Translations under genes and position numbers: made by a program
From: Tamaricihabitans halophyticus
GTDB lineage: Bacteria; Actinomycetota; Actinomycetes; Mycobacteriales; Pseudonocardiaceae
Assembly (NCBI RefSeq): GCF_004340875.1
Contig: NZ_SLXQ01000013.1
Coordinates: forward strand, 1-64,000
Reading direction: 5' to 3'
Length of the DNA stretch: 64,000 bases
The notes under the pieces: model-generated
What the model was told of the DNA's origin: nothing
The model's database searches: none
Seen by the model: only the letters and a program-made list of their open reading frames with translations
Part shown: positions 27,901 to 38,682 of the stretch, one piece after another
Position numbering within the stretch: position 1 is the stretch's first letter
Layout of the letters: the number at the start of each line of letters is the position of its first letter

Positions 27901-29205
27901 TCATGGCTGCTCGTCGAGGAAAGTAGTGGGAATCGCGGGTTCGCCCTTGGACAGTTTGAGTCCCTCCCATGGCAGGCTGATCAGCGCCTCGCGGACGCGT
28001 TGCCGGCTGTCGGTGAGACTGGGCAGGCCGTCCACGGGTTTTCCCTCGCGCAGCAACGGTATCTGCAGCTCGCGATCACCCGGTTCCGGTGTGGGGCGCG
28101 GTCCGGCCGAGGGAAACACCAGCTCCGCCAGCGCGGTGCCGGTGTCCTTGTGCCGCCGCACCGCCAGTTTGCGACCACCGCGGGATTCCTTGTGCTCGCT
28201 GCGCTTGGCTACCGGATGCCCGGCCACGTCGACCAGCTTGTACACCATGCTCGCGGTAGGCGCGCCAGAACCGGTGACCACCGAAGTGCCGACACCGTAG
28301 GCGTCTACCGGCTCGGCGCGTAGCGCCGCGATCGCGTATTCGTCCAGATCACCGGAGACCACGATCCGGGTGTTGCGCGCGCCGAGCCGGTCCAGCTGTT
28401 CGCGGGCTTGCCTGGCGAGTACGCCGACGTCGCCGGAGTCGATCCGGATCGAGCCGAGCTCGGTACCCGCCGCCTCGATCGCCCGCGCGATGCCAGTGCT
28501 GATGTCGTAGGTGTCCACCAGCAGCGTGGTGTTCGCGCCAAGGGCCTGAACCTGCGCTCGGAAGGCGTCCAGCTCCCGGTCGTGCAGCATGGTGAACGCG
28601 TGCGCCACGGTGCCCATGGTGGGGATCCCGTACCGGCGGCCAGCCTCCAGGTTGGATGAACTGCCGAACCCGGCGAGGTAGGCGGCGCGCGCACTGGCCA
28701 CCGCGGCCGTTTCATGGGTACGCCGCGAGCCCATCTCGACGAGCGGTCGGCCGTGCGCGGCGCTGACCATCCTGGCTGCCGCCGAGGCAATGGCGCTGTC
28801 GTGGTTCAGAATGGACAGTACGAGCGTTTCCAGCAGGACCGCCTCGGCGAAGGTGCCGCGCACGGTCAGCAGCGGGGAGCCGGGGAAGTACAGCTCGCCC
28901 TCAGGGTAGCCGTCCACGTCGCCGCGGAAGGTGTAGTCGGCGAGCCAGTCCAGCGCCTGGTTGCCGACCACGCCGGTCCGCGCGAGCGCGTCCAGTTCGG
29001 CCTGCCCGAAGTGGAACGATTCGATCGCCTCGACCAACCGCTGGACGCCACCGACCACGCCGTAGCGGCGCCCGTCCGGCAGCCGCCGCGCGAAGACCTC
29101 GAAGGTGCACGGCCGCTGCGCCGTGCCATCGGTGAGCGCACTGGCCAGCATGGTGAGCTCGTAGTGATCGGTCAGCAACGCGGTGCTCGGTTGGTTGCTC
29201 GTCAT
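27901..29205 (-). CDS. pncB: Nicotinate phosphoribosyltransferase
   Basis: This 434-residue enzyme makes nicotinate mononucleotide from nicotinate and PRPP, the step after PncA in NAD salvage. Visible signs are LLTDHYELTML near the start, the SRRTHETAAVASARAAYLAG loop (two short parts: MGSRRTHETA and SARAAYLAGFGSSSN), and the DSGDVGVLARQAREQLD strand with phosphate-binding residues. The length is right for the class. It is the counterpart of Rv1330c and is divergent from clpS. Confidence 0.95.
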   Translation of the reverse strand: MTSNQPSTALLTDHYELTMLASALTDGTAQRPCTFEVFARRLPDGRRYGVVGGVQRLVEAIESFHFGQAELDALARTGVVGNQALDWLADYTFRGDVDGYPEGELYFPGSPLLTVRGTFAEAVLLETLVLSILNHDSAIASAAARMVSAAHGRPLVEMGSRRTHETAAVASARAAYLAGFGSSSNLEAGRRYGIPTMGTVAHAFTMLHDRELDAFRAQVQALGANTTLLVDTYDISTGIARAIEAAGTELGSIRIDSGDVGVLARQAREQLDRLGARNTRIVVSGDLDEYAIAALRAEPVDAYGVGTSVVTGSGAPTASMVYKLVDVAGHPVAKRSEHKESRGGRKLAVRRHKDTGTALAELVFPSAGPRPTPEPGDRELQIPLLREGKPVDGLPSLTDSRQRVREALISLPWEGLKLSKGEPAIPTTFLDEQP

Positions 29206-29254
29206 GGTCCGAGCTTAAGCCGCGGATTTCCCGCCCGTCCCCAGCGCCCACCAG

Positions 29255-29283
29255 CTCGCTAACCTCAAAGAACGCGGTCACGG
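29255..29283. repeat. Dispersed repeat in the pncB-clpS gap
   Basis: The block reads CTCGCTAACCTCAAAG followed by AACGCGGTCACGG. It lies between the divergent pncB and clpS, so here it is not at a gene end and cannot serve simply as a terminator. It differs from the copy at 23760 at few positions. Confidence 0.75.
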
Positions 29284-29349
29284 AGTGTGCCCGGCCGCCG
29301 AGTTGCCCTACTGGCACACCGGGTGGTTCGGGCATGCCACCATGGGACC

Positions 29350-29649
29350 ATGACCACGCCTGTCGAATCCGAGCAAACACAGGCCGCTCCGGTCGGTGCG
29401 GAGATCGCCGAAGAGGACAAGCCGTGGCAGACGGTCGTCTGGAATGATCCGGTCAACCTGATGTCCTATGTGACGTACGTCTTCCAGAAACTGTTCGGGT
29501 ACAGCAGGGACCACGCCACCAAGCTGATGCTCGATGTGCACCACAAGGGCAGGGCGATCGTGTCGTCCGGTTCGAAGGACAAGGTCGAAGGCGACGTCGC
29601 GCGGCTGCACGCCGCTGGACTGTGGGCCACCATGCAGCGGCCCGCCTGA
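29350..29649 (+). CDS. clpS: ATP-dependent Clp protease adaptor ClpS
   Basis: This 99-residue adaptor carries N-degron substrates to ClpC/ClpA. Conserved features are the flexible N-terminus, [20 protein letters not shown] (the N-D-P substrate pocket is here cut to WNDPVNLM), and [18 protein letters not shown], with the usual H residue. The ATG at 29350 is chosen because it precedes the typical acidic N-terminus. It starts the block clpS to rdgB, mostly on this strand. Confidence 0.95.
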   Translation: MTTPVESEQTQAAPVGAEIAEEDKPWQTVVWNDPVNLMSYVTYVFQKLFGYSRDHATKLMLDVHHKGRAIVSSGSKDKVEGDVARLHAAGLWATMQRPA

Positions 29650-29661
29650 AGGAGTTGACGG

Positions 29662-30219
29662 TTGAAACCCTGGCGCCGTAAGGGCAGCAAGATCGTCTGC
29701 ACCTTCGAGCAGCAGGAGGCGGCCATCGTGCGCGGGCTCGTCTCCCAGCTGCAGGACATGCTCGCCGCCCGTGCCGACGAGGCACCGCAGGACGAGCTGG
29801 CCGAGCTGACCGGCATCAAGGCCGGTCCCAGTACTTCGCCGGATGATCCGGTGCTCTCCCGGTTGCTGCCGGACTTTCACCGGCTGGACGCGGATCACCC
29901 CGACCAGGCCGAGATGGACTCGGCTGGCGCGTTGCGTTCGCTGCACGAACCCGCACTACTCGCCGCGAAGAGCGAGGTGGCTGCGCTGGTGATGGACACC
30001 TGCCCGCCAAACGGTGGTGAGGTACGGCTGTCCCTCGAACAGGCGGACTCCTGGGCTACGGCGCTCAACGACGTACGGCTGGCTCTCGGCACCGCGCTGG
30101 ACGTGGACGAGAACATGCCCGATGAGCTGCCCGAGGACGATCCCCGCGCTCCGCATCTCGGTGTCTACCACTGGCTGACCTGGGTGCAGGAAAGCATGCT
30201 CCAGGCCCTGACCGGATGA
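29662..30219 (+). CDS. DUF2017 family protein
   Basis: This 185-residue protein matches DUF2017, found next to clpS in actinobacteria (Rv1332 counterpart). It starts at a TTG (KPWRRKGSKIVCTFEQQEAAI) and has an LSRLLPDFHRLDAD segment and a C-terminal GVYHWLTWVQESMLQAL. The function is unknown. It is 12 bp behind clpS and overlaps the next ATG by four bases, so it is translated as part of the operon. Confidence 0.9.
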   Translation: MKPWRRKGSKIVCTFEQQEAAIVRGLVSQLQDMLAARADEAPQDELAELTGIKAGPSTSPDDPVLSRLLPDFHRLDADHPDQAEMDSAGALRSLHEPALLAAKSEVAALVMDTCPPNGGEVRLSLEQADSWATALNDVRLALGTALDVDENMPDELPEDDPRAPHLGVYHWLTWVQESMLQALTG

Positions 30220-31283
30220 CTGCTGACCGGATGACTACTGGCCGGCCGGCCCAGCCAGGTCCCGGTAACGCGATCACCGATGTGCCGGGCATCCGCGTCG
30301 GCCACTACGAACGCCTCGGCGACGGATGGGCGAGCGGCACCACCGTGGTGCTCGCCGGGGACGGCACGGTTGGCGCGGTGGATTCCCGGGGTGGCGCGCC
30401 CGGTACGAGGGAAACCGACCTGCTGGTACCGGAGAATCTGGTGCGACAGGTGCACGCGGTATGCCTGTCCGGGGGTAGCGCCTACGGCCTCGCCGCCGCG
30501 GACGGCGTGCTGCGCTGGCTCGCCGAGCGCTCCGTCGGGCTACCGGTTGGTCAGCAGCCGCACGAGGTAGTGCCGATCGTGCCGGCCGCCGTGCTGTTCG
30601 ACCTGCCGGTCGGCGACTGGGGTAACCGTCCGGACGCCGACTTCGGCTACGCCGCCTGTGCCGCCGCGGGCGATGGACCGGTCGCGGAAGGCTGCGTCGG
30701 CGCGGGCGCCGGCGCGCGGGTGGGCTCGCTCAAGGGCGGCTTGGGCACCGCGAGCGTGCGGGTTGACGAATTCACGGTTGGCGCGCTCGCGGCGGTGAAC
30801 GCCGCGGGCGAAGCGGTGGATCTGAGCACCGGTCGTCCCTACGCCGCCGACGCCGAGCTGGCCGGCGAGTTCGGCGTGGCCAAGTGGCCAGCAGCGCCAG
30901 CACAAGGGTTGCCGAACGGCGGCACCGAGCTGAACACCACGATCGGCGTGCTCGCGGTGGACGCACGGTTGGACAAGGCCGAATGCCGCCGGCTCGCGGT
31001 CGCCGCGCAGGACGGCCTCGCCCGCGCCGTTCGTCCCGCGCACACCATGTTCGACGGGGACACCGTGTTCGCGCTGGCCACCGGCCGGCAGCCGTTGACC
31101 GACGACGAGCGGGCCGCGGATCCGAGGTTCGGCGGTCCGGGTAGGGCCGCGCGACTGGATCGGTTGTGCACCGCCGCTGCCGAGGTGTTCGCGCGCGCCA
31201 TGGTGCACGGGGTGCTCGCGGCCCACGGCGTGGCCGGCCTGCCCGCCTATCGTGAGGTCTGGCCAGCCGTGGACGCGCTCTAA
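30216..31283 (+). CDS. P1 family peptidase (DmpA/nylon-oligomer hydrolase-like)
   Basis: This 355-residue protein is a P1 N-terminal nucleophile hydrolase. It begins NAITDVPGIRVGHYER, has SGGSAYGLAAADGV, and a predicted self-cleavage site at about residue 240 (LNTTIGVLAV), where a threonine would become the N-terminal nucleophile. Family members are aminopeptidases or amide hydrolases. It overlaps the previous gene by ATGA and is the Rv1333 counterpart. Confidence 0.9.
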   Translation: MTADRMTTGRPAQPGPGNAITDVPGIRVGHYERLGDGWASGTTVVLAGDGTVGAVDSRGGAPGTRETDLLVPENLVRQVHAVCLSGGSAYGLAAADGVLRWLAERSVGLPVGQQPHEVVPIVPAAVLFDLPVGDWGNRPDADFGYAACAAAGDGPVAEGCVGAGAGARVGSLKGGLGTASVRVDEFTVGALAAVNAAGEAVDLSTGRPYAADAELAGEFGVAKWPAAPAQGLPNGGTELNTTIGVLAVDARLDKAECRRLAVAAQDGLARAVRPAHTMFDGDTVFALATGRQPLTDDERAADPRFGGPGRAARLDRLCTAAAEVFARAMVHGVLAAHGVAGLPAYREVWPAVDAL

Positions 31284-31324
31284 CCAGTTCCCACGGTGTG
31301 GGCGGCGCGTGATCAAGCCTTAGG

Positions 31325-31801
31325 ATGGGATACGTGTTGCAGATCCGGCGTGACCTCGTAGACGCGATATGGGCGCATGCCCGCCGGGACCACCCGGACG
31401 AGGCTTGTGGCGTCGTCGCGGGCCCCGAGCCGGCCGGGCCGCCAGAGCGGCATATCCCGATGGACAACGCGGAGCGCTCGCCCACCTTCTACCGGTTCGA
31501 CTCGATGGAGCAGCTCAAGGTGTGGCGCGAGATGGACGCCAACGACGAGGTGCCCGCGGTGATCTATCACTCACATACCGCGACCGAGGCCTATCCCTCC
31601 CGCACCGATGTGTCCTTCGCCTCCGAGCCGGATGCCCACTACGTGCTGGTTTCCACCCGCGTACCGGAAAACACCGAGTTCCGGTCCTTCCGCATTGTGG
31701 ACGGGGAAATCACCGAGGAACCGGTGGAGATCGTCGAGTCGTACATGTTCACGCACACTGGGGCCGACGACGTTCCAGATCGTGCCGCGGAACGTGACTG
31801 A
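31325..31801 (+). CDS. mec: JAMM metallopeptidase Mec (CysO-cysteine releasing)
   Basis: This 158-residue JAMM/MPN+ zinc peptidase releases cysteine from the CysO-cysteine adduct in M. tuberculosis. Motif residues are E26 (DEACGVVAG) and YHSHTATEAYPSRTD (HSH and the conserved S and D). ATG 31325 and GTG 31334 are both possible starts. It comes before cysO and cysM, as in M. tuberculosis (Rv1334-Rv1336). Here it may also trim the two extra residues after the GG of CysO. Confidence 0.93.
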   Translation: MGYVLQIRRDLVDAIWAHARRDHPDEACGVVAGPEPAGPPERHIPMDNAERSPTFYRFDSMEQLKVWREMDANDEVPAVIYHSHTATEAYPSRTDVSFASEPDAHYVLVSTRVPENTEFRSFRIVDGEITEEPVEIVESYMFTHTGADDVPDRAAERD

Positions 31802-31880
31802 GCCCGCATAGGGGAATTTCCTGGCGGGCGCGAGCGTCGCACCTGCTGAATACCGGCCTGACTAGCGGAGGTTTGAACTT

Positions 31881-32159
31881 ATGGCCGTCACCGTGTCCAT
31901 CCCTACGATCCTGCGTACGCACACCGGCGGAGAGAAGTCCGTGCAGGCCGCGGGCAGCACCGTGCTCGAGGTGATCGAAGACCTCGAGGCCAAGCACGGC
32001 GGCCTCAAGGAGCGCCTGGTCAAGGACGAGAAGCTGCACCGGTTCGTGAACGTCTACGTCAACGACGAGGACGTGCGCTTCGCCGGGGGACTGGAAGCTA
32101 GTGTCGCGGATGGCGACAACCTGACCATCCTGCCCGCGGTCGCGGGCGGTATGCGGTAG
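31881..32159 (+). CDS. cysO: Sulfur-carrier protein CysO (ThiS/MoaD-like) with a GG-Met-Arg tail
   Basis: This 92-residue ubiquitin-fold protein carries sulfur as a C-terminal thiocarboxylate for cysteine synthesis. VSIPTILRTHTGG and FVNVYVNDEDVRF are the family signature. The C-terminus reads LPAVAGGMR, so two residues follow the diglycine. In M. tuberculosis, CysO ends directly in GG. The tail must be removed before thiocarboxylation unless a different chemistry applies; the neighbouring JAMM peptidase is the obvious candidate. Confidence 0.93.
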   Translation: MAVTVSIPTILRTHTGGEKSVQAAGSTVLEVIEDLEAKHGGLKERLVKDEKLHRFVNVYVNDEDVRFAGGLEASVADGDNLTILPAVAGGMR

Positions 32160-33143
<984 letters not shown>

Positions 33144-33213
33144 GGGGAGATGTTCACGATTTCAGGGTTGAGCCCGGACGCGGCGCGCGGCAAGGCCACG
33201 TAACCTCGAAGGC

Positions 33214-33981
33214 GTGGACCAGACACCAACGCCGCCCACACCGCCGGCCAAGCCCGCGCCAGCCAACCGGGTGCTGCCACCGAGGCTGAAGCAGTCCGCG
33301 ATCGTGATCGTCGGCTTCACCGCGCTGCTCTACCTGGTGGAGCTGCTGGACGTGGTGCTGCCGGTCAACCTAGACAACGGCGGCATCGTCTCGCGCAGCC
33401 TTTCCGGGCTGGATGGCGTGCTCTGGGCGCCGCTGCTGCACGGCGACTGGGCACATCTGCTCGCCAATACCGCGCCGGTGCTGATCTTCGGATTCCTCGC
33501 GATGGCCGGCGGACTCGGACCGTGGATCGCGGTGACCGCGACCATCTGGATTCTTGGCGGCCTGGGCGTCTGGTTGATCGGCCCCGGCGGTAACACCGTC
33601 ACCATCGGTGCTTCCGGCGTCGCCTTCGGCTGGCTGGCGTTCCTGCTGGTACGCGGCCTGTTCAACCGGAGTATCAAGCAGATCGGGCTCGCCGTGCTGC
33701 TGTTGGCGTGGTGGGGCAGCATGCTCTGGGGAATCCTGCCCGGTGAACCGGGGATCTCCTGGCAGGGGCATCTTTTCGGCGCGCTGGCCGGGATACTCGC
33801 CGCCTGGTTGTACGCGCGGGCGAACCGCGGCAAATCGGCTGGCCAAGCGAGCGCGGCGGCATCGGGTCCAGCAACGCTGGGGACCGAGTTGACCGGAAAA
33901 GGGCCGACCGGCAAAGGGCCGACCAGTAAAGGTAAGGCGAAAACCGGCCGGTGGGCGCGGTCGAGCGGCAAAACCGGATGA
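33214..33981 (+). CDS. Rhomboid family intramembrane serine protease
   Basis: This 255-residue rhomboid cuts membrane proteins inside the bilayer. The catalytic serine is in GASGVAFGW (about residue 132) and the histidine in WQGHLFGAL (about 184). HADLLH-type helix motifs are seen as [13 protein letters not shown]. The C-terminal tail contains a [15 protein letters not shown] repeat (15-bp tandem units, about 33893-33935). It is the Rv1337 counterpart and overlaps murI by ATGA. Start GTG. Confidence 0.93.
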   Translation: MDQTPTPPTPPAKPAPANRVLPPRLKQSAIVIVGFTALLYLVELLDVVLPVNLDNGGIVSRSLSGLDGVLWAPLLHGDWAHLLANTAPVLIFGFLAMAGGLGPWIAVTATIWILGGLGVWLIGPGGNTVTIGASGVAFGWLAFLLVRGLFNRSIKQIGLAVLLLAWWGSMLWGILPGEPGISWQGHLFGALAGILAAWLYARANRGKSAGQASAAASGPATLGTELTGKGPTGKGPTSKGKAKTGRWARSSGKTG

Positions 33982-34856
33982 GCACGGTCGAGGGCACCGC
34001 GCCGATCGGGATTTTCGACTCCGGCGTGGGTGGCCTGACGGTGGCCAGGGCCGTACTGGACCAGCTGCCCGCCGAGCGGCTCCGCTATGTGGGTGACACC
34101 GTGAACGCGCCATACGGTCCGCTGCCGATCGCCAGGGTGCGCGAACTGACCCTGCGGGCGATGGACGGACTGGTTGACAGCGGGGTGAAGGCGCTGGTCA
34201 TCGCCTGCAATACGGCCTCGGCCGCCTGTCTGCGGGATGCCAGGGAGCGCTACGACATCCCGGTCGTGGAGGTCGTACTGCCCGCCGTGCGGCGCGCCGC
34301 GGCGGCCACGCACAGCGGGCGAATCGGCGTGATCGGCACGGCCGGCACCGTTCGCTCCCGTGCTTACGAGGACGCCTTCGTCGGGGCCAGCGGAGTATCA
34401 GTGATCAGCGCGGCCTGTCCACGGTTCGCCGATTTCGTGGAACGCGGGGTGACCAGCGGGCGGCAGGTTCTCGGCCTCGCGCAGGGCTATCTGGAGCCGC
34501 TGCTGCGCGCGGAGGTGGACACGCTCGTTCTCGGCTGCACCCATTATCCGCTGCTCACCGGGGTGCTACAGATCGTCATGGGGCCCGAGGTGACGCTGGT
34601 ATCCAGCGCGGAGGAGACGGCCAAGGACCTCGTGCGCGTGCTCACCGAACGTGACCTGCTTGCCGAACTGGACCCGTCGCGAGCGCCGCGGCACGAGTTC
34701 ATGGCGACCGGGCCGGCCGAACCGTTCACCAAGCTCGCCCGCCGCTTCCTCGGCTTCGGCTACGAGGTGGACGCCTTCCCGCACGTCAACCTGCCGGCGC
34801 TCGCGCGCAACGGCGAAACACCCGATGGTGTGGCACGCTCCCAGTCGTGCGGTTGA
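33978..34856 (+). CDS. murI: Glutamate racemase
   Basis: This 292-residue racemase makes D-glutamate for peptidoglycan. [12 protein letters not shown] at the start, the ACNTASAAC loop with the first catalytic cysteine, and [10 protein letters not shown] with the second are all present. It overlaps the rhomboid gene by four bases and the next gene by ten, so translation of the three is coupled. Confidence 0.96.
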   Translation: MSTVEGTAPIGIFDSGVGGLTVARAVLDQLPAERLRYVGDTVNAPYGPLPIARVRELTLRAMDGLVDSGVKALVIACNTASAACLRDARERYDIPVVEVVLPAVRRAAAATHSGRIGVIGTAGTVRSRAYEDAFVGASGVSVISAACPRFADFVERGVTSGRQVLGLAQGYLEPLLRAEVDTLVLGCTHYPLLTGVLQIVMGPEVTLVSSAEETAKDLVRVLTERDLLAELDPSRAPRHEFMATGPAEPFTKLARRFLGFGYEVDAFPHVNLPALARNGETPDGVARSQSCG

Positions 34857-35617
34857 CAATCCTGGGCTGTTCGGGCAGCGTTCCACGCCCCGACGCGGCC
34901 GCCTCCGGCTACCTGCTCGAGGCTGATGGTTACCTGCTCGGCATCGAACTGGGCAACGGGGTGTTGGCGCGGTTGATGGCCCTGCGCGATCCGTTCGCGC
35001 TGAACGCCTTGCTGCTCAGCCATCTGCATCCGGACCACTGCGCGGACTTCAGCGCGCTCACGGTTTATCGGAGATACCACGCGGCGCCGCCCTACGACCC
35101 GCGGGCGCGCCGGCTGCCGGTGTACGCGCCGGCCGAGGCACCGGAGCGGTTGGCCTGCGCGCATGCCGCCGATGCCGCGGAACGCGCGGATGCCGACCTC
35201 GGCGATGTGTACGAGTTTCACCCGCTGGCGGCCGGCGACCTGCGGCTCGGTCCGTGGCACATCCGGGTGGTACCGATGCGGCATCCGACCGAGGCTTTCG
35301 GGTTCCGGATCTCCGACGGTGAGCGGGTGCTCGCCTATACCGGCGATACCGCGCACTGCGCGGGACTGGACGAACTCGCGACGGGCGCCGATCTGCTGCT
35401 CGCCGAGGCCTCCTGGACGGACGCGCCGGAGCGGCCGGCCGGGGTGCACCTTTCCGGCGTCGAGGCCGGCCAGCTTGCCGCCCGCGCCGGGGTCGGCCGG
35501 CTGGTCGTCACCCACGTACAGCCGTGGACGGATGCGAACGCGGTGCTCGCCGAGGCTCGCGGCGCGTACCGGGGAGACGCGCGGCTCGCCGAGCAGAATG
35601 CGGTTTATCAGCTGTGA
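34847..35617 (+). CDS. Metallo-beta-lactamase fold cyclic-nucleotide phosphodiesterase-like protein
   Basis: This 256-residue MBL-fold protein has the metal motif [11 protein letters not shown] (about 59-69), [26 protein letters not shown] and a late VVTHVQPW. It is the place-equivalent of Rv1339, reported as an atypical cyclic-AMP phosphodiesterase; that role is inferred here. It starts at a GTG inside the murI end. Its last 110 bp overlap the convergent UPF0104 gene. Confidence 0.9.
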   Translation: MRLTILGCSGSVPRPDAAASGYLLEADGYLLGIELGNGVLARLMALRDPFALNALLLSHLHPDHCADFSALTVYRRYHAAPPYDPRARRLPVYAPAEAPERLACAHAADAAERADADLGDVYEFHPLAAGDLRLGPWHIRVVPMRHPTEAFGFRISDGERVLAYTGDTAHCAGLDELATGADLLLAEASWTDAPERPAGVHLSGVEAGQLAARAGVGRLVVTHVQPWTDANAVLAEARGAYRGDARLAEQNAVYQL

Positions 35618-36614
35618 GCTCCGCCCCGGCGCGACCGCCAGGCAACGCCATGGCGAGTAGGCCGAACGGGATGATCAGCCAGCAGGACAGCAGCCGATAG
35701 CAGAGCACGGCCGCCGCGGCAGCCGGTTCGGCGGCGCCAACGGAAAGCAGTCCGGCGAGCAGGCTTGCCTCGATCACGCCGATGCCGCCGGGGGTCAGTG
35801 GGATCTGCCGCACGACCTGCACGGTGAGGTAGAGCAGTGCGAGCTCGGTGACCTCCAGCGGCAGGCCAAAGGCCAGCGCCGTAGCGGTAAGGCACAGCAG
35901 ATCGGCCAGCCAGTTGCCGCAGGCCGCGCCGAAGGCGAGTAGCCAGTGCCGCCTGGCAATCCGGCGCGCCGAACGGACCGCGTCCGCGAGCTCGGCGAAC
36001 TGGCGGCTCAGCCGCGGCCAGCGGGACGGCGCCGGCACGGTAGCCACGGGTTCGCTGGGCTGCGGCCGCGTTCCGGCCCTGCGCCTGGCAACGGTTCTGC
36101 CGAGCAACAGCAGGCTGGTCACCAGTGTGCCGAGCAGCGCGCTGGTGACCGGTAGTCCCAGGGTGCTGGCTAGCTGGCCGAGCGCGGGGACGCTCATCCC
36201 CACCGCGAACAGCGTGAGCAGCGCGCCAAAGGAGAACAGGCCACAGATCACCAGCACGGCGCTGGCCGTACCCTGGTCCGCGCCACGTGCGCGGAACTGG
36301 CGAAACGCGTAGGCCGCGGATATCGCGGAGCCAGCCGGCAGGCTGAAGGTGATCGCGGTGCGGCCGTAGGCCAAGGCGAGCGAGCGGGGTAGCCGGATCG
36401 AGACGCCGAACGCGGCGAGCACTCTGCGCTGTAGCCGAGCGAACATGGCCAGCGCGGCGAACTCGGCGACCGCGGCGATCAGCAGCCAGTGCGGTTGCGC
36501 GGACCGTATCGCGGCGGCCACGTCGCTGAGATCGGGTAGCCGATCCCGCAGCGTCAGGTAGGCGATCACCAGCGCGACCAGCGCGCCGACGACCTTGGCC
36601 ACAGTTTTAATCAC
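35508..36614 (-). CDS. UPF0104 (lysylphosphatidylglycerol-synthase TM region) membrane protein
   Basis: This 368-residue protein has about eight to nine membrane spans and the family pattern [18 protein letters not shown] and [19 protein letters not shown]. The family includes the flippase part of MprF and related lipid-handling proteins; no synthase domain is attached here. The last 45 or so residues form an Arg/Pro-rich tail that overlaps the MBL gene in antisense (110 bp). The tail may be dispensable and its reading frame a by-product of high GC. Confidence 0.82.
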   Translation of the reverse strand: MIKTVAKVVGALVALVIAYLTLRDRLPDLSDVAAAIRSAQPHWLLIAAVAEFAALAMFARLQRRVLAAFGVSIRLPRSLALAYGRTAITFSLPAGSAISAAYAFRQFRARGADQGTASAVLVICGLFSFGALLTLFAVGMSVPALGQLASTLGLPVTSALLGTLVTSLLLLGRTVARRRAGTRPQPSEPVATVPAPSRWPRLSRQFAELADAVRSARRIARRHWLLAFGAACGNWLADLLCLTATALAFGLPLEVTELALLYLTVQVVRQIPLTPGGIGVIEASLLAGLLSVGAAEPAAAAAVLCYRLLSCWLIIPFGLLAMALPGGRAGAELTADKPHSARRAARLPGTRREPRRAPRSHPSTAVRG

Positions 36615-36713
36615 AGGTTTAATTCTGCGCTCGAGTGCCGTCGTAAATCAACGCTTGTTGAAAATTTTGATGCCCCGGATGAGCGGGAAATGCTTGCATT
36701 TAGGCTGGCGGTC

Positions 36714-37505
36714 GTGGCGAGAAGTGATGGCAGGAAAGACGGCGAGCTCCGTCCGGTGAAGATCACTCGTGGTTTCCAGCGGCACCCAGCGGGCTCGGTG
36801 CTGATCGAGTTCGGCGAGACCAGGGTGCTGTGCGCGGCCAGTGTCACCGAGGGGGTGCCGCGCTGGCGGACTGGAAGTGGGCTCGGCTGGGTCACCGCGG
36901 AGTACGCGATGCTCCCGTCCGCGACGCATACCCGGGGCGACCGCGAGTCGGTCAAGGGCAAGCTCGGCGGGCGTACTCATGAGATCAGCCGGCTGGTGGG
37001 GCGCTCGTTGCGAGCCTGCATCGACCTGGCGGCGCTCGGGGAGAACACCATCGTGATCGACTGCGACGTGCTACAGGCCGATGGCGGTACCCGGACGGCG
37101 GCGGTGACCGGAGGTTACGTCGCGCTCGCGGATGCCGTGACGTGGTTGGGCGCGGCCGGGCGGCTTGCCGACCCGAAGCCGTTGTCCTGCGCGGTATCGG
37201 CGATCAGCGTGGGTGTGGTGGATGGCAGGGTGCGGCTGGATCTGCCGTACGAGGAGGATTCCCGTGCTGAGGTGGATATGAACGTGGTGGCCACCGATGC
37301 GGGCACGATGATCGAAGTGCAGGGCACCGGCGAGGGCGCCACCTTCGCCCGCTCCACATTGGACAAGATGCTGGATTCGGCACTGGCCGGTTGTGCCGAG
37401 CTGAACAAGCTACAGGCGGCCGCGCTTGCCGAGCCTTACCCGGGCACGCTGCCCGAGCCCACGCCGAAATCGGGTAGGTCCGGTAAGAAGGCGAACAAGT
37501 CGTGA
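36714..37505 (+). CDS. rph: Ribonuclease PH
   Basis: This 263-residue phosphorolytic 3'-5' exoribonuclease trims tRNA 3' ends. It has [15 protein letters not shown], the phosphate-binding [16 protein letters not shown], and [18 protein letters not shown] with the catalytic aspartates. The GTG at 36714 matches the normal family start; a start eight codons earlier is also open. Its stop overlaps rdgB by four bases. It follows an AT-rich 100-bp gap that could hold its promoter, though no clear -35/-10 pair is seen. Confidence 0.96.
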   Translation: MARSDGRKDGELRPVKITRGFQRHPAGSVLIEFGETRVLCAASVTEGVPRWRTGSGLGWVTAEYAMLPSATHTRGDRESVKGKLGGRTHEISRLVGRSLRACIDLAALGENTIVIDCDVLQADGGTRTAAVTGGYVALADAVTWLGAAGRLADPKPLSCAVSAISVGVVDGRVRLDLPYEEDSRAEVDMNVVATDAGTMIEVQGTGEGATFARSTLDKMLDSALAGCAELNKLQAAALAEPYPGTLPEPTPKSGRSGKKANKS

Positions 37506-38107
37506 GCACGTTGGTGTTGGCCAGTCGTAACCAGAAGAAGCTTGGCGAGTTGCGGCGCATTCTCGACGCGGCAGGGGTGCACGGACTCGAGGTGATCGGG
37601 CTGGACGAGCTGGCGCCGATTCCGGAGTCGCCGGAAACCGAGCCGACCTTCGAGGGCAACGCCGTCGGCAAGGCGGTGGATGTGGCCAGGGCCAGCGGGC
37701 TACCCGCGGTCGCCGACGATTCGGGGATCGAAGTGGACGCGCTGAACGGGATGCCGGGGGTGTTGTCCGCGCGCTGGTCCGGTAAGCACGGTGACGACAA
37801 GGCAAACCTGGAGCTGCTGCTGGGGCAGCTCGGCGATGTACCGGACGAGCGGCGTGGCGCGGCTTTCGTCTGTGCCGCCGCGCTGGTCACCCCGGCGGGC
37901 GCGCAGACGGTGGTGCGCGGCGAATGGCGTGGCTCGCTGGTCCGGCATCCGCGGGGTGCCAACGGTTTTGGCTACGACCCGATCTTCGTGCCGGAGGGTG
38001 CTGAGGTGACGGCAGCGGAGCTGTCCCCCGAAGCGAAGGACGCGGATTCGCATCGCGGGCGCGCCCTTCGCCTGCTGCTGCCCGACCTACGCGAGCTAGC
38101 TCCCTGA
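37502..38107 (+). CDS. rdgB: XTP/dITP diphosphatase (RdgB/HAM1)
   Basis: This 201-residue pyrophosphatase removes non-canonical purine NTPs (ITP, XTP) from the pool. [18 protein letters not shown] (in two parts: ASRNQKK and ELRRIL), [17 protein letters not shown], and the C-terminal FGYDPIFVP and SHRGRAL are the family motifs. The GTGA overlap couples it to rph. It is the counterpart of Rv1341. Confidence 0.95.
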   Translation: MSTLVLASRNQKKLGELRRILDAAGVHGLEVIGLDELAPIPESPETEPTFEGNAVGKAVDVARASGLPAVADDSGIEVDALNGMPGVLSARWSGKHGDDKANLELLLGQLGDVPDERRGAAFVCAAALVTPAGAQTVVRGEWRGSLVRHPRGANGFGYDPIFVPEGAEVTAAELSPEAKDADSHRGRALRLLLPDLRELAP

Positions 38108-38163
38108 CCGCAATCTTTAGGGATCTTGCGGTGACCGCGCGTGGTCGCGTTCTTTAAGGTTAG
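38107..38163. repeat. Compound palindromic repeat between rdgB and bcp
   Basis: Positions 38107-38132 are identical to the 26-nt palindrome at 7539-7564. Then GACC...GGTC (38133-38146) and an inverted copy of the CGCTAACCTTAAAGAACGCG block (38145-38163) follow. The pair of repeat types in one gap links both groups into one family. As it lies between convergent genes, terminator function is likely. Confidence 0.78.
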
Positions 38164-38168
38164 CGGGC

Positions 38169-38642
38169 CTAGAGGTCTAGGTCGCGGCGCAGTTTGGCTA
38201 CGTGGCCGGTGGCTTTCACGTTGTACTGCGCGGTGCTGATCTTGCCCTCCGCGTCGACCACGAACGTGGACCGGATAACACCCTGTACCACGCGGCCGTA
38301 GTTCTTCTTCTCGCCGAAGGCGCCCCATTCGGCGAGCACCGTCTTGTCCGGGTCGGAAAGCAGCGGAAACGTCAGCCCCTCGGCCTCGACGAACGTGGCC
38401 AGGTTCGCCGGCTTGTCCGGCGAGATCCCGAGCACCCGCATACCGGCGGCGTTGAACTCGGCAAGGTTGTCGCGGAAATCGCAGGCCTGCTTGGTGCAGC
38501 CAGGAGTACCGGCAGCGGGGTAGAAGTAGACCACCACCGACTGCCCTCGGAAATCCGCGAGGGAAACCGGATTGCCCGCACTGTCCGGCAAGGTGAACTC
38601 GGGCGCTGGATCACCGGGGGAAAGACGCTTCTGCTCGCTCAT
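38169..38642 (-). CDS. bcp: Thioredoxin-dependent peroxiredoxin (BCP/PrxQ)
   Basis: This 157-residue peroxiredoxin reduces hydroperoxides using thioredoxin. Its active site TPGCTKQACDFRD has the peroxidatic and resolving cysteines five residues apart, the classic BCP/PrxQ form. VVVYFYPAAGTPGC and GISPDKPANLATF follow the family. The ATG at 38642 is used; nine more residues upstream are possible. It is transcribed towards rdgB. Confidence 0.95.
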   Translation of the reverse strand: MSEQKRLSPGDPAPEFTLPDSAGNPVSLADFRGQSVVVYFYPAAGTPGCTKQACDFRDNLAEFNAAGMRVLGISPDKPANLATFVEAEGLTFPLLSDPDKTVLAEWGAFGEKKNYGRVVQGVIRSTFVVDAEGKISTAQYNVKATGHVAKLRRDLDL

Positions 38643-38682
38643 AGTCGTGGACGTTACCGCTGAGCCCACAAGCCGTGCGCGG

